From Agroathelia rolfsii (lineage: Eukaryota > Basidiomycota > Agaricomycetes > Amylocorticiales > Amylocorticiaceae), in assembly GCA_018343915.1 (NCBI GenBank), contig JABRWF010000004.1:3720001-3784000 (forward strand): a stretch of 64,000 bases of DNA. Reading direction: 5' to 3'. The translations under genes and the position numbers were made by a program. Under the pieces are notes generated by a model. It made no database searches and was not told the DNA's origin. It saw only the letters and a program-made list of their open reading frames with translations. Positions 12,286-26,411 of this stretch are shown in pieces (position 1 is the stretch's first letter; each line of letters begins with the position of its first letter).

Positions 12286-12998
12286 CCTATTTCTCATCTG
12301 ATGGACATTTTTGCCACGTTCCAGCTCAAACATCGTTGTATGAAAAATTGCCTTAGCCATCTCCAGTGCTTGTAAGAGATCACCAATCTTCTTATCACGC
12401 CTGCTCTGCGCGACGAGAGCCTACAAAGACCTTAAGCAATCATCCATAATAGATAAAATATGCCTTGACAGGGGGTTCAAGTATGAACCATACCATCTGA
12501 GGAAATGCGTAAACCTGAACACGGAATAGTTTGAGGGAAAGGGTCAATATTTATCTATGGAAATGTTACCTTTGTGACCTGATCAACGTTTTTGACAAAG
12601 AACTTCAACCTTGTCTAAGAAGAGTACCAGAGCACCGTATAACACCTGGAAATCAGTAACAGCCATATCACCAGCCACTATTGCTCCCCTAAGGAGCCCT
12701 GATTTCATCAGCTGCTTGATCCGAATTTTTGACTAATTTTTCCAATGTATTTTGAGTAGGCAGAGATTTATTTATTGTTTCGCTTTCTATCTCCCATCGT
12801 GTTGGTCAAGTCTAGACTAAAATCTGAAGTGATGAATATTCCCCCTATGATAGACATGAGGAAAGGGCTTAGTCTTAGACGCGTCGATCGGATCTGCATT
12901 AGATGGGCGCAAGGCCATTGGAGCACTTCTGTCGTCTTACTCTGCAATGCGCTGGCGAGATGCAAGGAATGGTAGTTGTTTTCTTGAAGGATGCACAA
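12286..12998 (-). pseudogene. Decayed N-terminal linker of a second NLR gene
   Basis: Fragments on the minus strand align by eye with the linker region of the NLR gene at 5-10.5 kb, in the same order. NTLEKLVKNSDQAADEIRAP (about 12690-12750) is followed by LKFFVKNVDQVTK, VYAFPQMVWFILEPP and ALVAQSRRDKKIGDLLQALE. The matching intact segments are VEIFVKIATKISE, IHPYAQLVWMVLSPALQ and ALVSQNHRDKKIAQLLETM. Splice sites between the last three blocks are still at the same positions. No NACHT or WD40 sequence follows; the frame stops soon after. A frame change separates the DEIRAP block from the LKFFVK block. A possible earlier exon (SLHLASALQSKTTEVLQ) lies near 12930-12980. This looks like a truncated duplicate; a very short expressed helper protein cannot be excluded. 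Confidence 0.65.
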
Positions 12999-13159
12999 AA
13001 TACCCGTGATCTGAGAAAAGAGTACTCAGAGGCATCCTTATTCCCGAGAAATGTACAAGCGTCATGAGTCATTCAGATCGTTATATATTCTTCGGACTGT
13101 TCTGCTCTTTTATAAGCACCTCCACGTCGTCTGAACGCTCCCGAGATATTTTCGGGCCC

Positions 13160-14857
13160 ATGGCTACACTTGCTGCTACTAGAGTCACTCCAGAATGTCC
13201 CATCGATCAACAGCCTGCAATAGGGCTGATTGGCATGGGCGCCATGGGTAAATTGTACGCTAAAACTCTGTCCGCTGCAGGGTGGAAAAAGTGAGCTCGA
13301 CTTCATTTGTCTTGTTGGTAATATATCGATTTATAGCCGACTCGCATCGAGTGAAGGATTCACGTGTGCGATCAGCCATCCAAATATGAAAGTGTAAAGC
13401 AAGAGTGGGAGCGTAAGTTGACGATGTTTACAAACGGTTAGTGCACTGTTCTCCAGACTTCAACTCAAATACTGCGCTTCCTCCAGGCAAGCCCGGGATC
13501 ACCGTACATCGTGATGGGCATCTTGTATCACGCATTTCGGATTTCATCCTCTATTCCGTCGAGGCAGAGTTCATCGACTCTGTTGTAGAGCAGTATGGTC
13601 CATGTAAGACACTCACCTCAACACACTCAACCTCAGTAACAACTCATCTCGTTGGGGACAGCAACCAAAGTCGGGGCAATCGTCGCCGGACAAACATCGG
13701 TCAAAGCTCCTGAAAGAGCCGCATTCGAAAAGCACCTCCCACGGGACGTACGCATCGTTTCGTGCCACTCCCTGCACGGACCTACCGTCAGCCCTGTAGA
13801 CCAGCCCCTGGTCTTGATTAATCATAGGGGGTCTGATGAGGCTCTGGCCCTAGTCGAGGATATTCTGCGATGCTTCAGGTCACGATATGTCTATATGTCT
13901 TACGAGGAGCATGACTCAGTAACGGCCAACACCCAGGCTGTTACCCACGCAGCATTCCTTAGCATGGGTACCTCATGGTCCTCCGCACAATCCTACCCAT
14001 GGGAGCACGGTGCCTACGTAGGCGGTATCGAAACCGTCAAGGTGAACATCATGCTGCGTATATACTCCAACCAGTGGCATGTCTATGCCGGATTAGCTAT
14101 CCTCAACCCTGCCGCACGACACCAAATCACACAGTACTCCACTAGTGTCACGCAACTCTTCAAGCTTATGCTCACGGGCGACGAACAAGAGCTCAGGAAG
14201 AGGCTTTACGATGCGCGCGAGCGCGTCTTCGGCTTTGCAGCGGGGTCCGAGGGCGAGGGCCGCACATCGACCGGTAACCGTCGCGCCCCAATCTTGCTGT
14301 CGGAGAAAGTCCTTGATCAATTCAGTCTGGGCAAGACACCGCATGCAGCCTCTGTCAGCCTACCTGAACCGCACTCCCTCCCGGCACCCCCTACATCGGC
14401 ATCGCCAGCATCCTCATCTTCATCATCGACCGGGACAGCTAACTCACACCTCTCACTCCTCGCCATGGTGGACTGCTGGGCCGCCCTCGGCATCCAACCG
14501 TACATCCACCTCGAGCTGGCCGCAACGCCAATCTTCCGTCTCTGGATCGGCGTGGCAGAATACCTCTTCCGCTCACCCGCACGCCTGGACGCAGCCATCC
14601 ACGCCGCGATTCATGACGTCTCGCATCGGTATGACGATCTCGAGTTTGTCGTTTCCGCAAGAGGATGGAGCCAGTGCGTAAACTTTGGCAACTTTGAGTT
14701 GTACAGGAGACGGTTCCAGGAGGCACGGTCATTTTTCGAGCCTCGGTTTGAGGATGCGGTCAAGGTTGGTTCGGCGATGATCAAGGCAATTAGTGAGAAC
14801 AATAGCACTCAGGATTCGGAGTCTGTGTTTTTAAATGGGAATGGGAAGGCGGTGTAG
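13160..14857 (+). CDS. TYR1: Prephenate dehydrogenase (tyrosine biosynthesis)
   Basis: Four exons (13160-13290, 13357-13412, 13487-13603, 13662-14857) join to 499 residues, somewhat longer than yeast Tyr1 (452). The enzyme oxidatively decarboxylates prephenate to 4-hydroxyphenylpyruvate with NADP+ in the cytosol. The N-terminal Rossmann motif is GLIGMGAMGKLYAKTL, followed by the cofactor-binding strand HVCDQPSKY. Next come VGAIVAGQTSVKAPE, IVSCHSLHGPTV (catalytic-region His), the pair EEHDSVTANTQAVTHAAFL, and the fungal-type C-terminal half (YSNQWHVYAGLAILNP). The ATG at 13160 follows a pyrimidine-rich leader and places the Rossmann loop about 24 residues in. An in-frame upstream codon at 13064 would add an unlikely hydrophobic leader. 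A Ser-rich insert (SSSSSSTGTAN) near residue 360 is probably a disordered loop. Confidence 0.93.
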
Positions 14858-15136
14858 CTGTACTGTTGAAAAGAAAAGATGAAAAATGTATAATGTACTG
14901 ACACCCAATCTACCTCGATTGTTTGTATAGTAGGGGTTTTCAAGTGATATCGATTCGAACGCATACATAAATTCAATGACAGGCGAAAGCGCCTCAAGAT
15001 GCAGGGTAAATATTTATGATGAATATCAGGACATGTTATAGAGGCCACAGGATATCAGATTTATATAGCAACAATATTCCCCTTTCAATACTTGGATATT
15101 GGACTTTGCGGATGGTATTCTACTATTCTCGCTCAC

Positions 15137-16445
15137 TCAAGGCCATACGGCGGGACCAGCTTTGAGAGAAGAGAACAGTCGGATCAAGTTATTTTACATA
15201 GCCTGAAGATCGAAACGCTTACGAGAAGTATAGCCAGTATAGTTCGACGGCAGCGAGTAAATGTCTATCAAATTTGAGTTAGAATGCATGCATAATTTTC
15301 GCGGACGGGTGACGCACTAATGAGAATACCGGGCTCATATCCTACAAAATATTGATTTTGATGTGAGCATTCAAATGTAGAGTCAGGGAAATCTTCACAC
15401 ACCAGTATAAACACCCGGGATAGAAACCAGCTGGCTCGACGGGACGACACCGGATCCACCGTTGATTACATTGATTTGTCCGCGCGAGAGGTAGAACTTG
15501 GGTTAATGGTTTAGTCCATGATTCGCCGTTATTCTGAAATAATAAGTTACCTGGGCGCCTCCGTAAGAAGAGGCTGAATGAAGGGCGATTTGCTTTGATA
15601 ATTTAGTTTTTAGTTCTTGACCATTGGTAATTCAGAGACAAACATATTTACCTCAAATCGAATCAAATATTGACCTTTATTCATCATTTTTTGGATTAGT
15701 GGATAAATCAGACTGCAGTAATTATAAAAGCTTACCGCTAGGAAGCTCTGCTGGAATAGTAGCATTGAAAGATGAAAGAGTTTGAGAGGGGGACGTTAGC
15801 GATTTTCAAGTGGCGTCATAAACGGGTGGGTTCTCCCAGATCTTGAACCACGTCTTGCCGGTCCCAGCAGACTCAGAGTTAGCGACCGGAGAGGCGGGGC
15901 TCAGGTAAATGTCAAAGTACTAAAATGCGAATTTAAGATCAGGATTGTTATAAGATAGAATATGTAATAATCAATAAAACTGACCCCGGGATGATAAATA
16001 GTTTGATCAGCCTGGACGCCAATCACACTCCCAGCACGGACTGTAGTAATGCCGGTTTCGCTCGCTTGGTTGACTAAGTCGAGTTCATAGCAACGGAATT
16101 CAGGATCGGTGACATTGGTGACCTGTTCAAGGGTATAACTGAAGGGTTTCATATTACAAGGAATAGCATGAACCTACTGGGCTCTGAGAATAGTGGTTCG
16201 CTGTTTCGCGAACATACTCCCTGTAAATAATATGATTGGTTGCTGTATGAGACGATTTTATAATATTTACCTACCAGTCACTTGTTACTGTCCCGTCCAC
16301 AATCAAGTCCGGAAATGTATCTTTAGGTTGAAATATGGATATGAACAGTCATGCTAAATGATTCAAGCAGTAGAAATTACTTACAGTGAGCGGATGTAAT
16401 CTGTAGAGTCGCAGCAAGCAAGAAAGTGGCAAAAGTGTTCTTCAT
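15137..16445 (-). CDS. AA9 lytic polysaccharide monooxygenase, copy A
   Basis: About eleven small exons join to roughly 239 residues. The signal peptide MKNTFATFLLAATLQITSA is followed by the mature N-terminal His that forms half of the copper histidine brace. Further AA9 hallmarks are TVTSDWEYVRETANHYS, FRCYELD, the second copper His in TIYHPG, FKIWENPP, QYLIRFE/QIALHSAS, GGAQFY with the axial Tyr, GILINIYSLPS and the C-terminal GPAVWP. There is no CBM1 or linker. The enzyme is secreted and cleaves cellulose or related beta-glucans oxidatively with copper, a reductant and O2/H2O2. Oddity: the Cys expected right after FYLS is Arg (CGC), so the usual disulfide partner of the Cys in RCYELD is missing. 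Copy B has TGC at the same codon. All coding frames are open, so the gene looks expressed. It is one half of a tandem pair. Confidence 0.87.
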
Positions 16446-17697
16446 GATGATTGAAGTTGTAACCAGCTCTGTGCCTTGATAAGTCCCAGGGTCCTCTTCA
16501 ACGAGGCTTTATAACTTGCGTCAAAGTCTGTCAAAATCGCGGATAAATGATTGGTTTGTAGTATCACAGAGCTATAGGTGGTAGTTTTAAGATGACGTAT
16601 CCAAGGTAGTAGTTAAGATACAATGCAAAGCAACAGCGCTCAGATAACTTACTAGGTGACGCTGATTGGCGACCCTCAACCCGACTACAAATCGTAAATA
16701 AACCGACCTTGTGTGGAAAGTTGTCAGAACAAAATCAATTGAATAGTCGAAGTCGCTTCAAAAGACATAGTGGGTAGAGAAAACCAAGGGGGATCCATTC
16801 GCTTCCATTGTTATATATTAGCATTTAAGCAGGTCTCCACTAAGCACAAATCAAAGAAATACATGGATGAATGTCGAGGTAATTGAGCGGAAGTTTATCC
16901 ACTCTTTGGTCACCAAGTACTATGCCAAGACAGAGTGATGAGGTATCTTCATGATCAGATAATAGTAAAAGAAGCCGGAGTGATGTCCTAGCTATCAAAG
17001 GTGCTCTCAATGTGTGCATTGCGTCATGGAGATACCATATTTTTGTCATTCCATTAAAGAGATTGCATGACCTAGACAGGGAATGTATCCGCTATTGATT
17101 GGAGTTGAATATTGGGTCGTAGGTAGGTTGACCCGAGTTCAATCCAGCTCAAAGGTCCTGAAGTATGATAATACAAAAGCACCCTCAGGAAGCCATATAG
17201 AATGCAAGGAACCCGTATTCCGGCCTGGGCATTCCGTAGCACCGCATCTAATGACTGGTAAGCATTATGGATAAGAGTACAGTAAAAATGAGAGCAAGCA
17301 GCCCGAGGCCGAGTTGCGGATGATCGGAGTCAAGAACTCGCGGCGGCCACTATTAAGCCGACTGGTGGCTGCAGGCCACAGTCGCCACCAGCAGACCCCA
17401 AGCTTTCGCCCGCGATTTGGATAGCACTGGGATAATAACTGTTTCTGGCATTAGCTCTATTGTAACACCGGACACGTATACATCTCAAATCATGAATGCC
17501 GCTAGTTCCATTTGACACACTCTGCTTTTCTTACTTTAAATGAATGTCAGTAGTCACGGTAATTAGGAGGATGTATCAGTGTTCTGAGAGATCAATGGCA
17601 AAATTGACATCATATTTGTAAAGCAACATCTCTCACAATACTTGAGTACTTGGTTTTGCATATAACCTGTAGCTAAGAAGGTACTATGACCACCCCT
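16446..17697. other. Region between the two AA9 genes; upstream flank of copy A
   Basis: No gene is supported here. Most of it (to about 17330) is the duplicated promoter and upstream flank of copy A: a block around 16860-16880 (GGATGAATGTCGAGGTAA) recurs at about 19440-19460, and a block around 17294-17320 recurs near 19920-19945. About 290 bp before 17622 appear unique. Confidence 0.55.
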
Positions 17698-19005
17698 TTA
17701 AGGCCAAACAGCAGGGCCCGCTTTGGAAGAATAGTCAGGCCAAGTTATGCCATATAGGATTATAGTGCTTACGAGAGGTGTATCCGGCATAGTTTGACGG
17801 CAGCGAGTAAATGTCTGTCAATTTTAGATTAGGATGCATATATCTCTTTCTCATCCCAATTGGCGGTCACGTACTGATGAGGATTCCGGGCTCGTTTCCT
17901 ACAAAATTTAAGTTTGAACGTTGGACATCTATGATCGGATCGAAGCGAAGTTGACATACCAGTGTAAACACCCGGAATGGAAACCAGCCTATCCGACGGG
18001 ACGACACCGGATCCGCCTCCAACGACGTTGATTTGTCCGCACGAGATGTAGAACTTAGTAAAAAGTTAGTTCGTAATTTGTAATTGATTTGGGTGGGAAA
18101 ACCAACCTGAGCGCCTCCATAAGAGGAAGCTGAGTGAAGGGCAATTTGCTATCATGATTTATTTAGTTTCACACGAACGCTAGAAACAATCGTCAAGAAA
18201 AATAAATACCTCAAATCGGATCAGATATTGACCTTCGAACGTTTTTGTAAGTCAGAAAACTGTCTATTGTTTCCGGACTGTCATTGTTGCTTACCGCTGG
18301 GTAGCTCAGCCGGAATAGTAGCACTGAACGACGTCGAAGATTCAGAAGGGAACGTCAGCGACCTTGAAGCAGCGTTGTAAACAGGTGCGTTCTCCCATAT
18401 CTTGAACCATGTCTTCCCGGTTCCAGCTGACTCAGAGTTGGCGGCCGGAGAGGCGGGGCTCATGTAGATGTCAAAGTACTGAGTTCAATCCATTAGAACG
18501 GTTATTTAGGAGAATCAAATAAGAGGATAAATAAGACTGACTCCAGGATGATAGATGGCTTGATCGGCCTGGACGCCAATCACACTTCCAGCACGAACTG
18601 TGGCAATACCAGTTTGGCTGGCCTGGTTGGTCAAATCGAGTTCGTAGCAGCGGAATTCCGGATCAGTGACGCTGGTGACCTATTCAAGGGTAAGGTTTGT
18701 ATTAATACCCCTAAGAAATTGAGGGAAAATAGCATGATCGTACTGGGGCCTGAGAGTAGTGGTTTGCTGTTTCGCGAACATACTGCCTGTTGGGAACATG
18801 ATTTTGTTTCCCCTTTTCTACAATTTGCGTTATTTACGTACCAATCGCTGGTAACGGTCCCGTTTACGATCAAATCCGGAAATGTGTCTTTGGGTAGAAT
18901 AAGAATTTTCTTCGCAGAAAATTAGAGCAGCAAATATGATTTACAGTGGGCGGACGCCAGCTGTAAAGTAACAGCAAGAAAAACGGTAGCAAAAATGTTC
19001 TTCAT
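17698..19005 (-). CDS. AA9 lytic polysaccharide monooxygenase, copy B
   Basis: Same exon pattern and almost the same genomic length as copy A (1,308 versus 1,309 bp), giving about 239 residues. Signal peptide MKNIFATVFLAVTLQLASA, then mature HYTFPDLIVNGTVTSDW, QYVRETANHYSQAP, FRCYELDL, AIYHPGYFDIYMSP, FKIWENAPVYN, QYLIRFE, QIALHSASSYGGAQ, FYISCGQINV, GILINIYSLPSNY and GPAVWP. Both brace histidines, the buried Gln and Tyr of AQFY, and both disulfide cysteines (RCYELD and FYISC) are present, so this copy looks fully functional. It carries no CBM1. Splice sites are conserved with copy A, for example TG before a GTA-starting donor in the TSDW codon. The fine regulation is unknown, but about 0.9 kb of upstream flank is shared with copy A. 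Confidence 0.9.
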
Positions 19006-20532
19006 GTTGGTATTGTAGCAGTTAGCTCTGAGCTCTGATGAAGCTTGGGGTCATTATACAGAAGGTTTTATACCTTGGATCACAATTTGCCTGAAGTCCG
19101 GATAAATACGTTGGTTCGTGGCATGACAGAGCCGCAAGTGGTAGCTTCAGAATGACAACTTCTAGCGGGCCGTCAAGGTACAATACAAGGTAATGAAGTT
19201 CGGGTGGTTAGTCAGACCTATCCAGGTGACATTGACGGGTAGCTTATAAACCGATTTCGAGCCGTATATAGCCCGATTTGGGGTGGCTGGATGTCAGAGC
19301 AAGATTCAGTAAATCTTTGGAATTAGTTCAGAAAAAAAAACATTTTGGGCACAGAAAATCTAGAGGAATTTACTTGCATCTATCAATATACTAAAGCATC
19401 CAAGTGGTCCTCTACTAATAAGCTCGAAGATAAAAATATATGGATGAATGTCGAGGTAACCCGGCGGAAATCGACTGTTCTATCGCTGCCAAGAAACATG
19501 CCAAGTCGAAGTGGAGAATTATGCGCACAATCAGATGACACATGCAATGTAATGCTTAAACTTAGCTGGGACGATGCACGACAGGTGGGCTTAGTGTAAG
19601 GATTGCGTCATGATGATAATTCTCCATTCTGCGACTTTAATGCAGAAATAGTCTGTAAGATGACGCATGAGCCAGACAGCAGAGTATAATTTTTCCTGCA
19701 ATCAAAGGTCTTAGATGTAGTGACCGATCGACATGACACTCAAAGTCTCAGACCAGTCCATAGCTTGAAGCTAACCTTGAGGCACAACTTGAAAGATTCA
19801 GATAGTACACGAGTTCTCCTTAGATCCGTACGCGACTATATTCAAGGATGATTCTTTTGTAGTGTGATATTGGCTAGAATTCGGACACTATAATTTCACG
19901 ATTGGGAATACTAGTAATGGAAGCAGTGAGTCCGAGACCGAGTTACGGATGAGCCTATTAGGCGACTCTTAGTCACGGTGGCAACATTGCCACGCTTGCT
20001 AATTTCGTGCCACAGTCACGCAGTATACTACTAGTAGTAAGCAATTGAGGAACCTGACAACCAAAATCGCTTACCTTCTCTCTGAAATTTGTAATATAAC
20101 ATTGGTATAGCAACTGCTTCTGACCTTAGCTATTGAGCCAAATGTTATGGGGCATATGGGCTCATGCGCGTCTCACCACCAATATCGCTGGTGTTAGCTC
20201 TCGCTCTTCGACACTACAGGATTTTTTTAAAAGTGCATCCGTATAATTATTTACTCGAGTGAAGTGTTTTTCATATGAGCAGGTTGAAGGCTTGTTTTGC
20301 GCGTTTGTAATTAGAGGGAAGTCGGAGTGTAAAATAATGTCATATGTCACGTGACCGTGACATGGGTTGGCCGAGGGGAAGCTTCGGGTCGCGCTTTGCA
20401 TCATACTCGACCTCAACTCTTAGTTGAGCACATCCGGCTACTCGTCAGTTGTAAATTGTCAACTACCCCCATATCCTATCTGCCCTAGCGCAACCTGAAC
20501 CTGCAATATTTCTCGGTCGGAACAACTGATGC
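19006..20532. other. AA9 copy B upstream flank and kinase promoter region
   Basis: No gene supported. The first part (to about 19950) is the duplicated flank. The last few hundred bases are the promoter of the AGC kinase and contain short complementary runs (CATATGTCACGTGACCGTGACATG near 20340) including a CACGTG E-box at 20347-20352. Confidence 0.45.
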
Positions 20533-23469
20533 ATGACTCTCACTTGGCCGAAGCGCAAATCCAGGCTCAATGCACTGCTAGACAGTCGCGGCGACGAGGA
20601 TGAAGATGGTCTTGCCCTCGATCGCATTCTACATGGACAGGATACTATTGGAAAGACAGGTATTTAGTCAACGCCACATTCATATATTGTGATTATTGTT
20701 TCGAAACCTATTTCTACCGGACTAGCGAAAACAGCAGAGATCGAGTCTCTGCGATTCTCCGACAAGGACTTAACTGTTGTTGGAACACTAGAATTCGGCC
20801 AATATGGCATTGTAAGTGGCAAATTTCTAAGCGAATATTGAATTTAATTCAAAAAATGGAAATAGATCGATGTTGTAAACTGCCGTCTCGATGGACGTGT
20901 ATACGTACGCAAATCAATCGAAAAAAAGTTTGCACTGCGGACCAAAGAGGTGAAGCGACGCCATGGTCCGATTTTATTTATATTGCAACTGAACATGCCC
21001 CACAGCAATGCTCCCCCCAGGCAGAACGAGACATTCTTCTTCAAGCTACCAAAACGTCTTCGTATTGGGCCCCTCATTTACTATGCGCATTTCAAACACC
21101 CACTCATCTAAGCCTAATCATGGACTACGCCGAAGGGGGTAATTTATGGGATGTTCTTGAATCGAGTCCCTATGATGGTCGCATCCCCGAGTCTGACCTC
21201 CGATGGTGGGCACCACAGTTGTGCAGTGCCATTAATTGGTGTCACTCTCAGGGCTTTGTTCATCGGTTCGCATATTTTGTTTTCTTCATTCCTTGTTTCA
21301 AAAATGAAAGGGTTACTGCAGCGATATCAAGCCTCATAACTTTGTATTGACACCTACTTCACATATCCTTTTGATCGATTTTGGCTCTGCTGCGCCTTTG
21401 CTTCCTCCAGAGGCAGACGGTAGTCGGCGTGTTCCCAAAGAGCACTGTCTTGTGCCCTGCGGTACATGTGACTACATCTCGCCAGAGGTTTTACAAGCGC
21501 ATGAAGCCGCTCTTGTCGCGCTCGAGATGTCAGATGATTCTGGTGTTCAGGTTTCCCTAAAAGATGACGAGATTTATGGGCTCGAGGTCGACTGGTGGAG
21601 TTTAGGCGCAATGCTTTACGAACTGGCATATGGCATTGCTCCCTTCTTTGCAAGTGACATTCGCAGGACGTACCTCAAGATTATGGACCACAAAGTAATG
21701 TTTACTGATATCTACATAATATTTAATCTGAATTTTTGCATCAGAAAAGCCTTCATTTTCCTGAAGATGTAGAAGTTTCATCAGCTTACATCGACTTGTT
21801 ACGGCGCCTTCTGACCGACCAAGAAGTTCGCCTTGGCCGTCAAGGGATTGTGGAAATAACTGAACATCCCTTTTTTGAAAGTACTAACTGGTCTAATTTG
21901 CCCACCCGTATGTCCATCGTTTTGCAATTCCTTATCTCTTCATTAATTTACGTATATTTGTACCATTTAGGTTCGGCACCTCCTAACTTGCACCTTCCCC
22001 AATTTGAATACGCGCCGCCTACTAACAATCCCAATACTGCTCCACAACCACAATCTCCCTCTCTTGCAGAACAATCATCTCATTATTCTGCTGGTTTTGC
22101 ATTTTCTGCATTTTTTCAATCCTCGAAAGATTCAATCTCTCAAGCAAATACTCCACCTGGCATTCACAATTCAAATGTACAAGCAACACCTAATTTTACG
22201 CCTTTGCAGGCACGAGCGACACCGCAATCAAAGAACACCAAGTCAATTCTGCGTGAACCCCATGGTGTATCTTCATTTATTGGGTTTTCATGGGGCCCAT
22301 CTCTCGATGGTTTTGATAAACCATCGTCAGCGCTTTATAGATCGTATCTGAGCGACTACTCTTTCAGTACGGGCAATCTGGCCACACCTGGTCCTTCCCG
22401 AATCATTGTGCCTCCTACGCATGCTACTCCTCGCTTTGTCGATACTCCGGGTACTGCTCCCGTCTCGGCCATGCCTGGAAATACCCATCCGCATCTATAC
22501 ACTACCCCAATGCGTCCTTCCACACTGGGGTATGCATACACCCCTGGCATCACGCATACCCTACCTCGAACGGGCACGATCCGGCGTACGGCCCAGCGCA
22601 GGGCGGTATCAGATCGTGAGGCGATGCAGCAGCTTATAGACTGTGTCGGCATGAGCGCGCGCAAAAAGGTTCTCGAAAGCGGTCGCAAACCGCGCATCCT
22701 CACGCAACAATTCACGCAGCGCAGCAAAAGCACCATCATGGGCTTCAATCGGAGTCGTAGCGGAAGTGCAAGCGGCGGTCCCTCCAGCCTCGGGCGACCC
22801 AAGGAGCTCCGTTTCGTGCCCATGTTGACCGCTGCAGGTGCGGCCAACATCAGTGACCGATCGAGAGGGGATAGTATGAGTACACCCTCGTTTGGTCCCT
22901 TGCCACTGCTGGCGCCCGATGCAGACACGACGTCTGAGTTTGAGAGCGACGGTCCACCAAGCCCAAGTCCTAGTCCACGTCCTGGATCGGGAATGTCACG
23001 TAGGAGCCAGACGCCAACGATATCCTCTGCGTCTTATTCGCAGCGCATGGGAATTTTGCCGTTACCGAACGTGGAACCCTTGCCCGCTGGGTCCTCGACG
23101 CAAGTGAGGGATGATAGCAGTAGCAGTCGATGGCCGACCGTTGCTGTTGCTGGGGATGCTTCTGCCTCTGTCTCCGCTTCTGCGCCTTCTTACAGGATTG
23201 ACTCGCCTTCGTCTTCTATATCTATCACGCCCAGGACGAGGCGTCTGGTTCATGTGGCAGACGTGTTCCAGAGCGATGCGGACGAGACACAGGATTCGGG
23301 GAGGAACGGATCACGTGGATCTCTCTTCCAACAACGGCTCGAGTCTTTTGTGTACGCCGGCGATGGGTGGCACAATGGCCTAGAAGAGCGGCATGATGCG
23401 CTCATGCACGACCTCAGAGACATCGAGCAACGGCTTGCGACACTCCGCATGCAGGTGCGTTCCCTCTAG
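20533..23469 (+). CDS. AGC protein kinase, DMPK/ROCK-like
   Basis: Seven exons (20533-20659, 20726-20811, 20866-20949, 21006-21265, 21322-21694, 21745-21907, 21971-23469) give 863 residues. The kinase domain spans about residues 55-400. Visible are a Gly loop GTLEFGQYG, the beta3 Lys in VYVRKSIEK, the alphaC Glu in AERDILL, DYAEGGNLWD, HRDIKPHNF, DFGSAAP, GTCDYISPE, DWWSLGAMLYELAYG and PFFAS. The arrangement and the long DFG-to-APE stretch fit the DMPK/ROCK/MRCK branch of AGC kinases, which usually act on the cytoskeleton and polarity downstream of Rho GTPases. No Rho-binding or PH domain is visible. The second half is Ser/Pro/Thr-rich and probably disordered, ending in a short coiled coil (LMHDLRDIEQRLATLRMQV). 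The ATG at 20533 opens the frame that splices cleanly; the overlapping ATG at 20529 ends in a stop. Confidence 0.85.
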
Positions 23470-23790
23470 CAGCAGCCTCAGGTGTCCCTCGTCCATCGGC
23501 AGCTAGTTTGAACTCTATAGTAACCAGCTGTTACTTTTGATTATGCCCACCGTACTCGTCTTAAATTATTCTTACTTTGCACCTTTTTGCTTTTATTTCT
23601 ACCACTCATTTTTCTTTTGTATGAATCCGATGACCATCTATCTCATGACATGGTACGATATGACATGGACTGCCGTAGCATTGCTGTTCATCCATGCACA
23701 CAGAATTAAAAAGACATAATATTTCCGTTAAGCGTGGTGTATAAGTATAGGATATGTAACGCCCAAGGTAGAGTTAATCTCTAGGTACAA
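23470..23790. other. Convergent 3' ends, no gene
   Basis: This is the short interval between the ends of the AGC kinase (plus) and dihydrolipoamide dehydrogenase (minus) genes. It is T-rich after 23530, as expected of 3' untranslated regions. Confidence 0.5.
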
Positions 23791-25819
<2,029 letters not shown>

Positions 25820-26411
25820 TGCCGGATGAGTAAAAGATGGAATGGTGAAGGTGTGTGACGAATGGACGTGACAAAGTAGCCGTGACTCTGTGACGTGTGA
25901 GATTCTGCCGGGCACGGGCCGGCTGAAGCGATCTCGGATTGGGAACTTGAATTACAACTTGAGCTTGAATGTCCATACGCATCGTTTATATACGCCTTGT
26001 AGCGCAGTTATATTCCTAATGATCTTCGGGCAGTGCATTATGTACTCCATTCCATGGAACCAGCACCTGCGGTCTGACAAATGCCATATCCTATGCTATC
26101 GTTCAGCCTCAAACAATTGGCCGTCTGACAGTCGGCGCTCCGATAGATATACACCGGAGCAGCATGACGCCCGTCGGTAGCCCGTCTCATAGTTTCCTCT
26201 CAGATCCATTCCGACTTTGTTTGAACGAGTCATTATAGATACAATCGACTGCGTATGATACTGTAATGGGTTACTCAAATGCTCAGATCGTATGACGCAC
26301 ACTCTTAGTCGAAATCACTAATCATGAAGATGAATAAAACACTGCACCCACGCACTTCCATCGGATATGAGCAACAGTGCTGGTATCTTAGGACATTATG
26401 CATCATGTAAA
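25820..26411. other. LPD1 promoter and ORC5 3' flank, no gene
   Basis: The interval between two minus-strand genes. Nothing coding is supported; the short frames have no motif or splice partners. Confidence 0.45.

Larger units (their letters stand above)
15065..19950. repeat. Tandem segmental duplication carrying the AA9 genes
   Basis: Two direct copies of a unit of about 2.3 kb lie at about 15065-17330 and 17622-19950. Corresponding points are offset by 2,560 bp at the start codons (16445/19005) and 2,561 bp at the stops (15137/17698), rising to about 2,580 and 2,620 in the upstream flank through indels. Coding parts are much more alike than introns and flanks, so the duplication is not very recent. 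Ends are approximate because they were found by eye. Confidence 0.8.
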
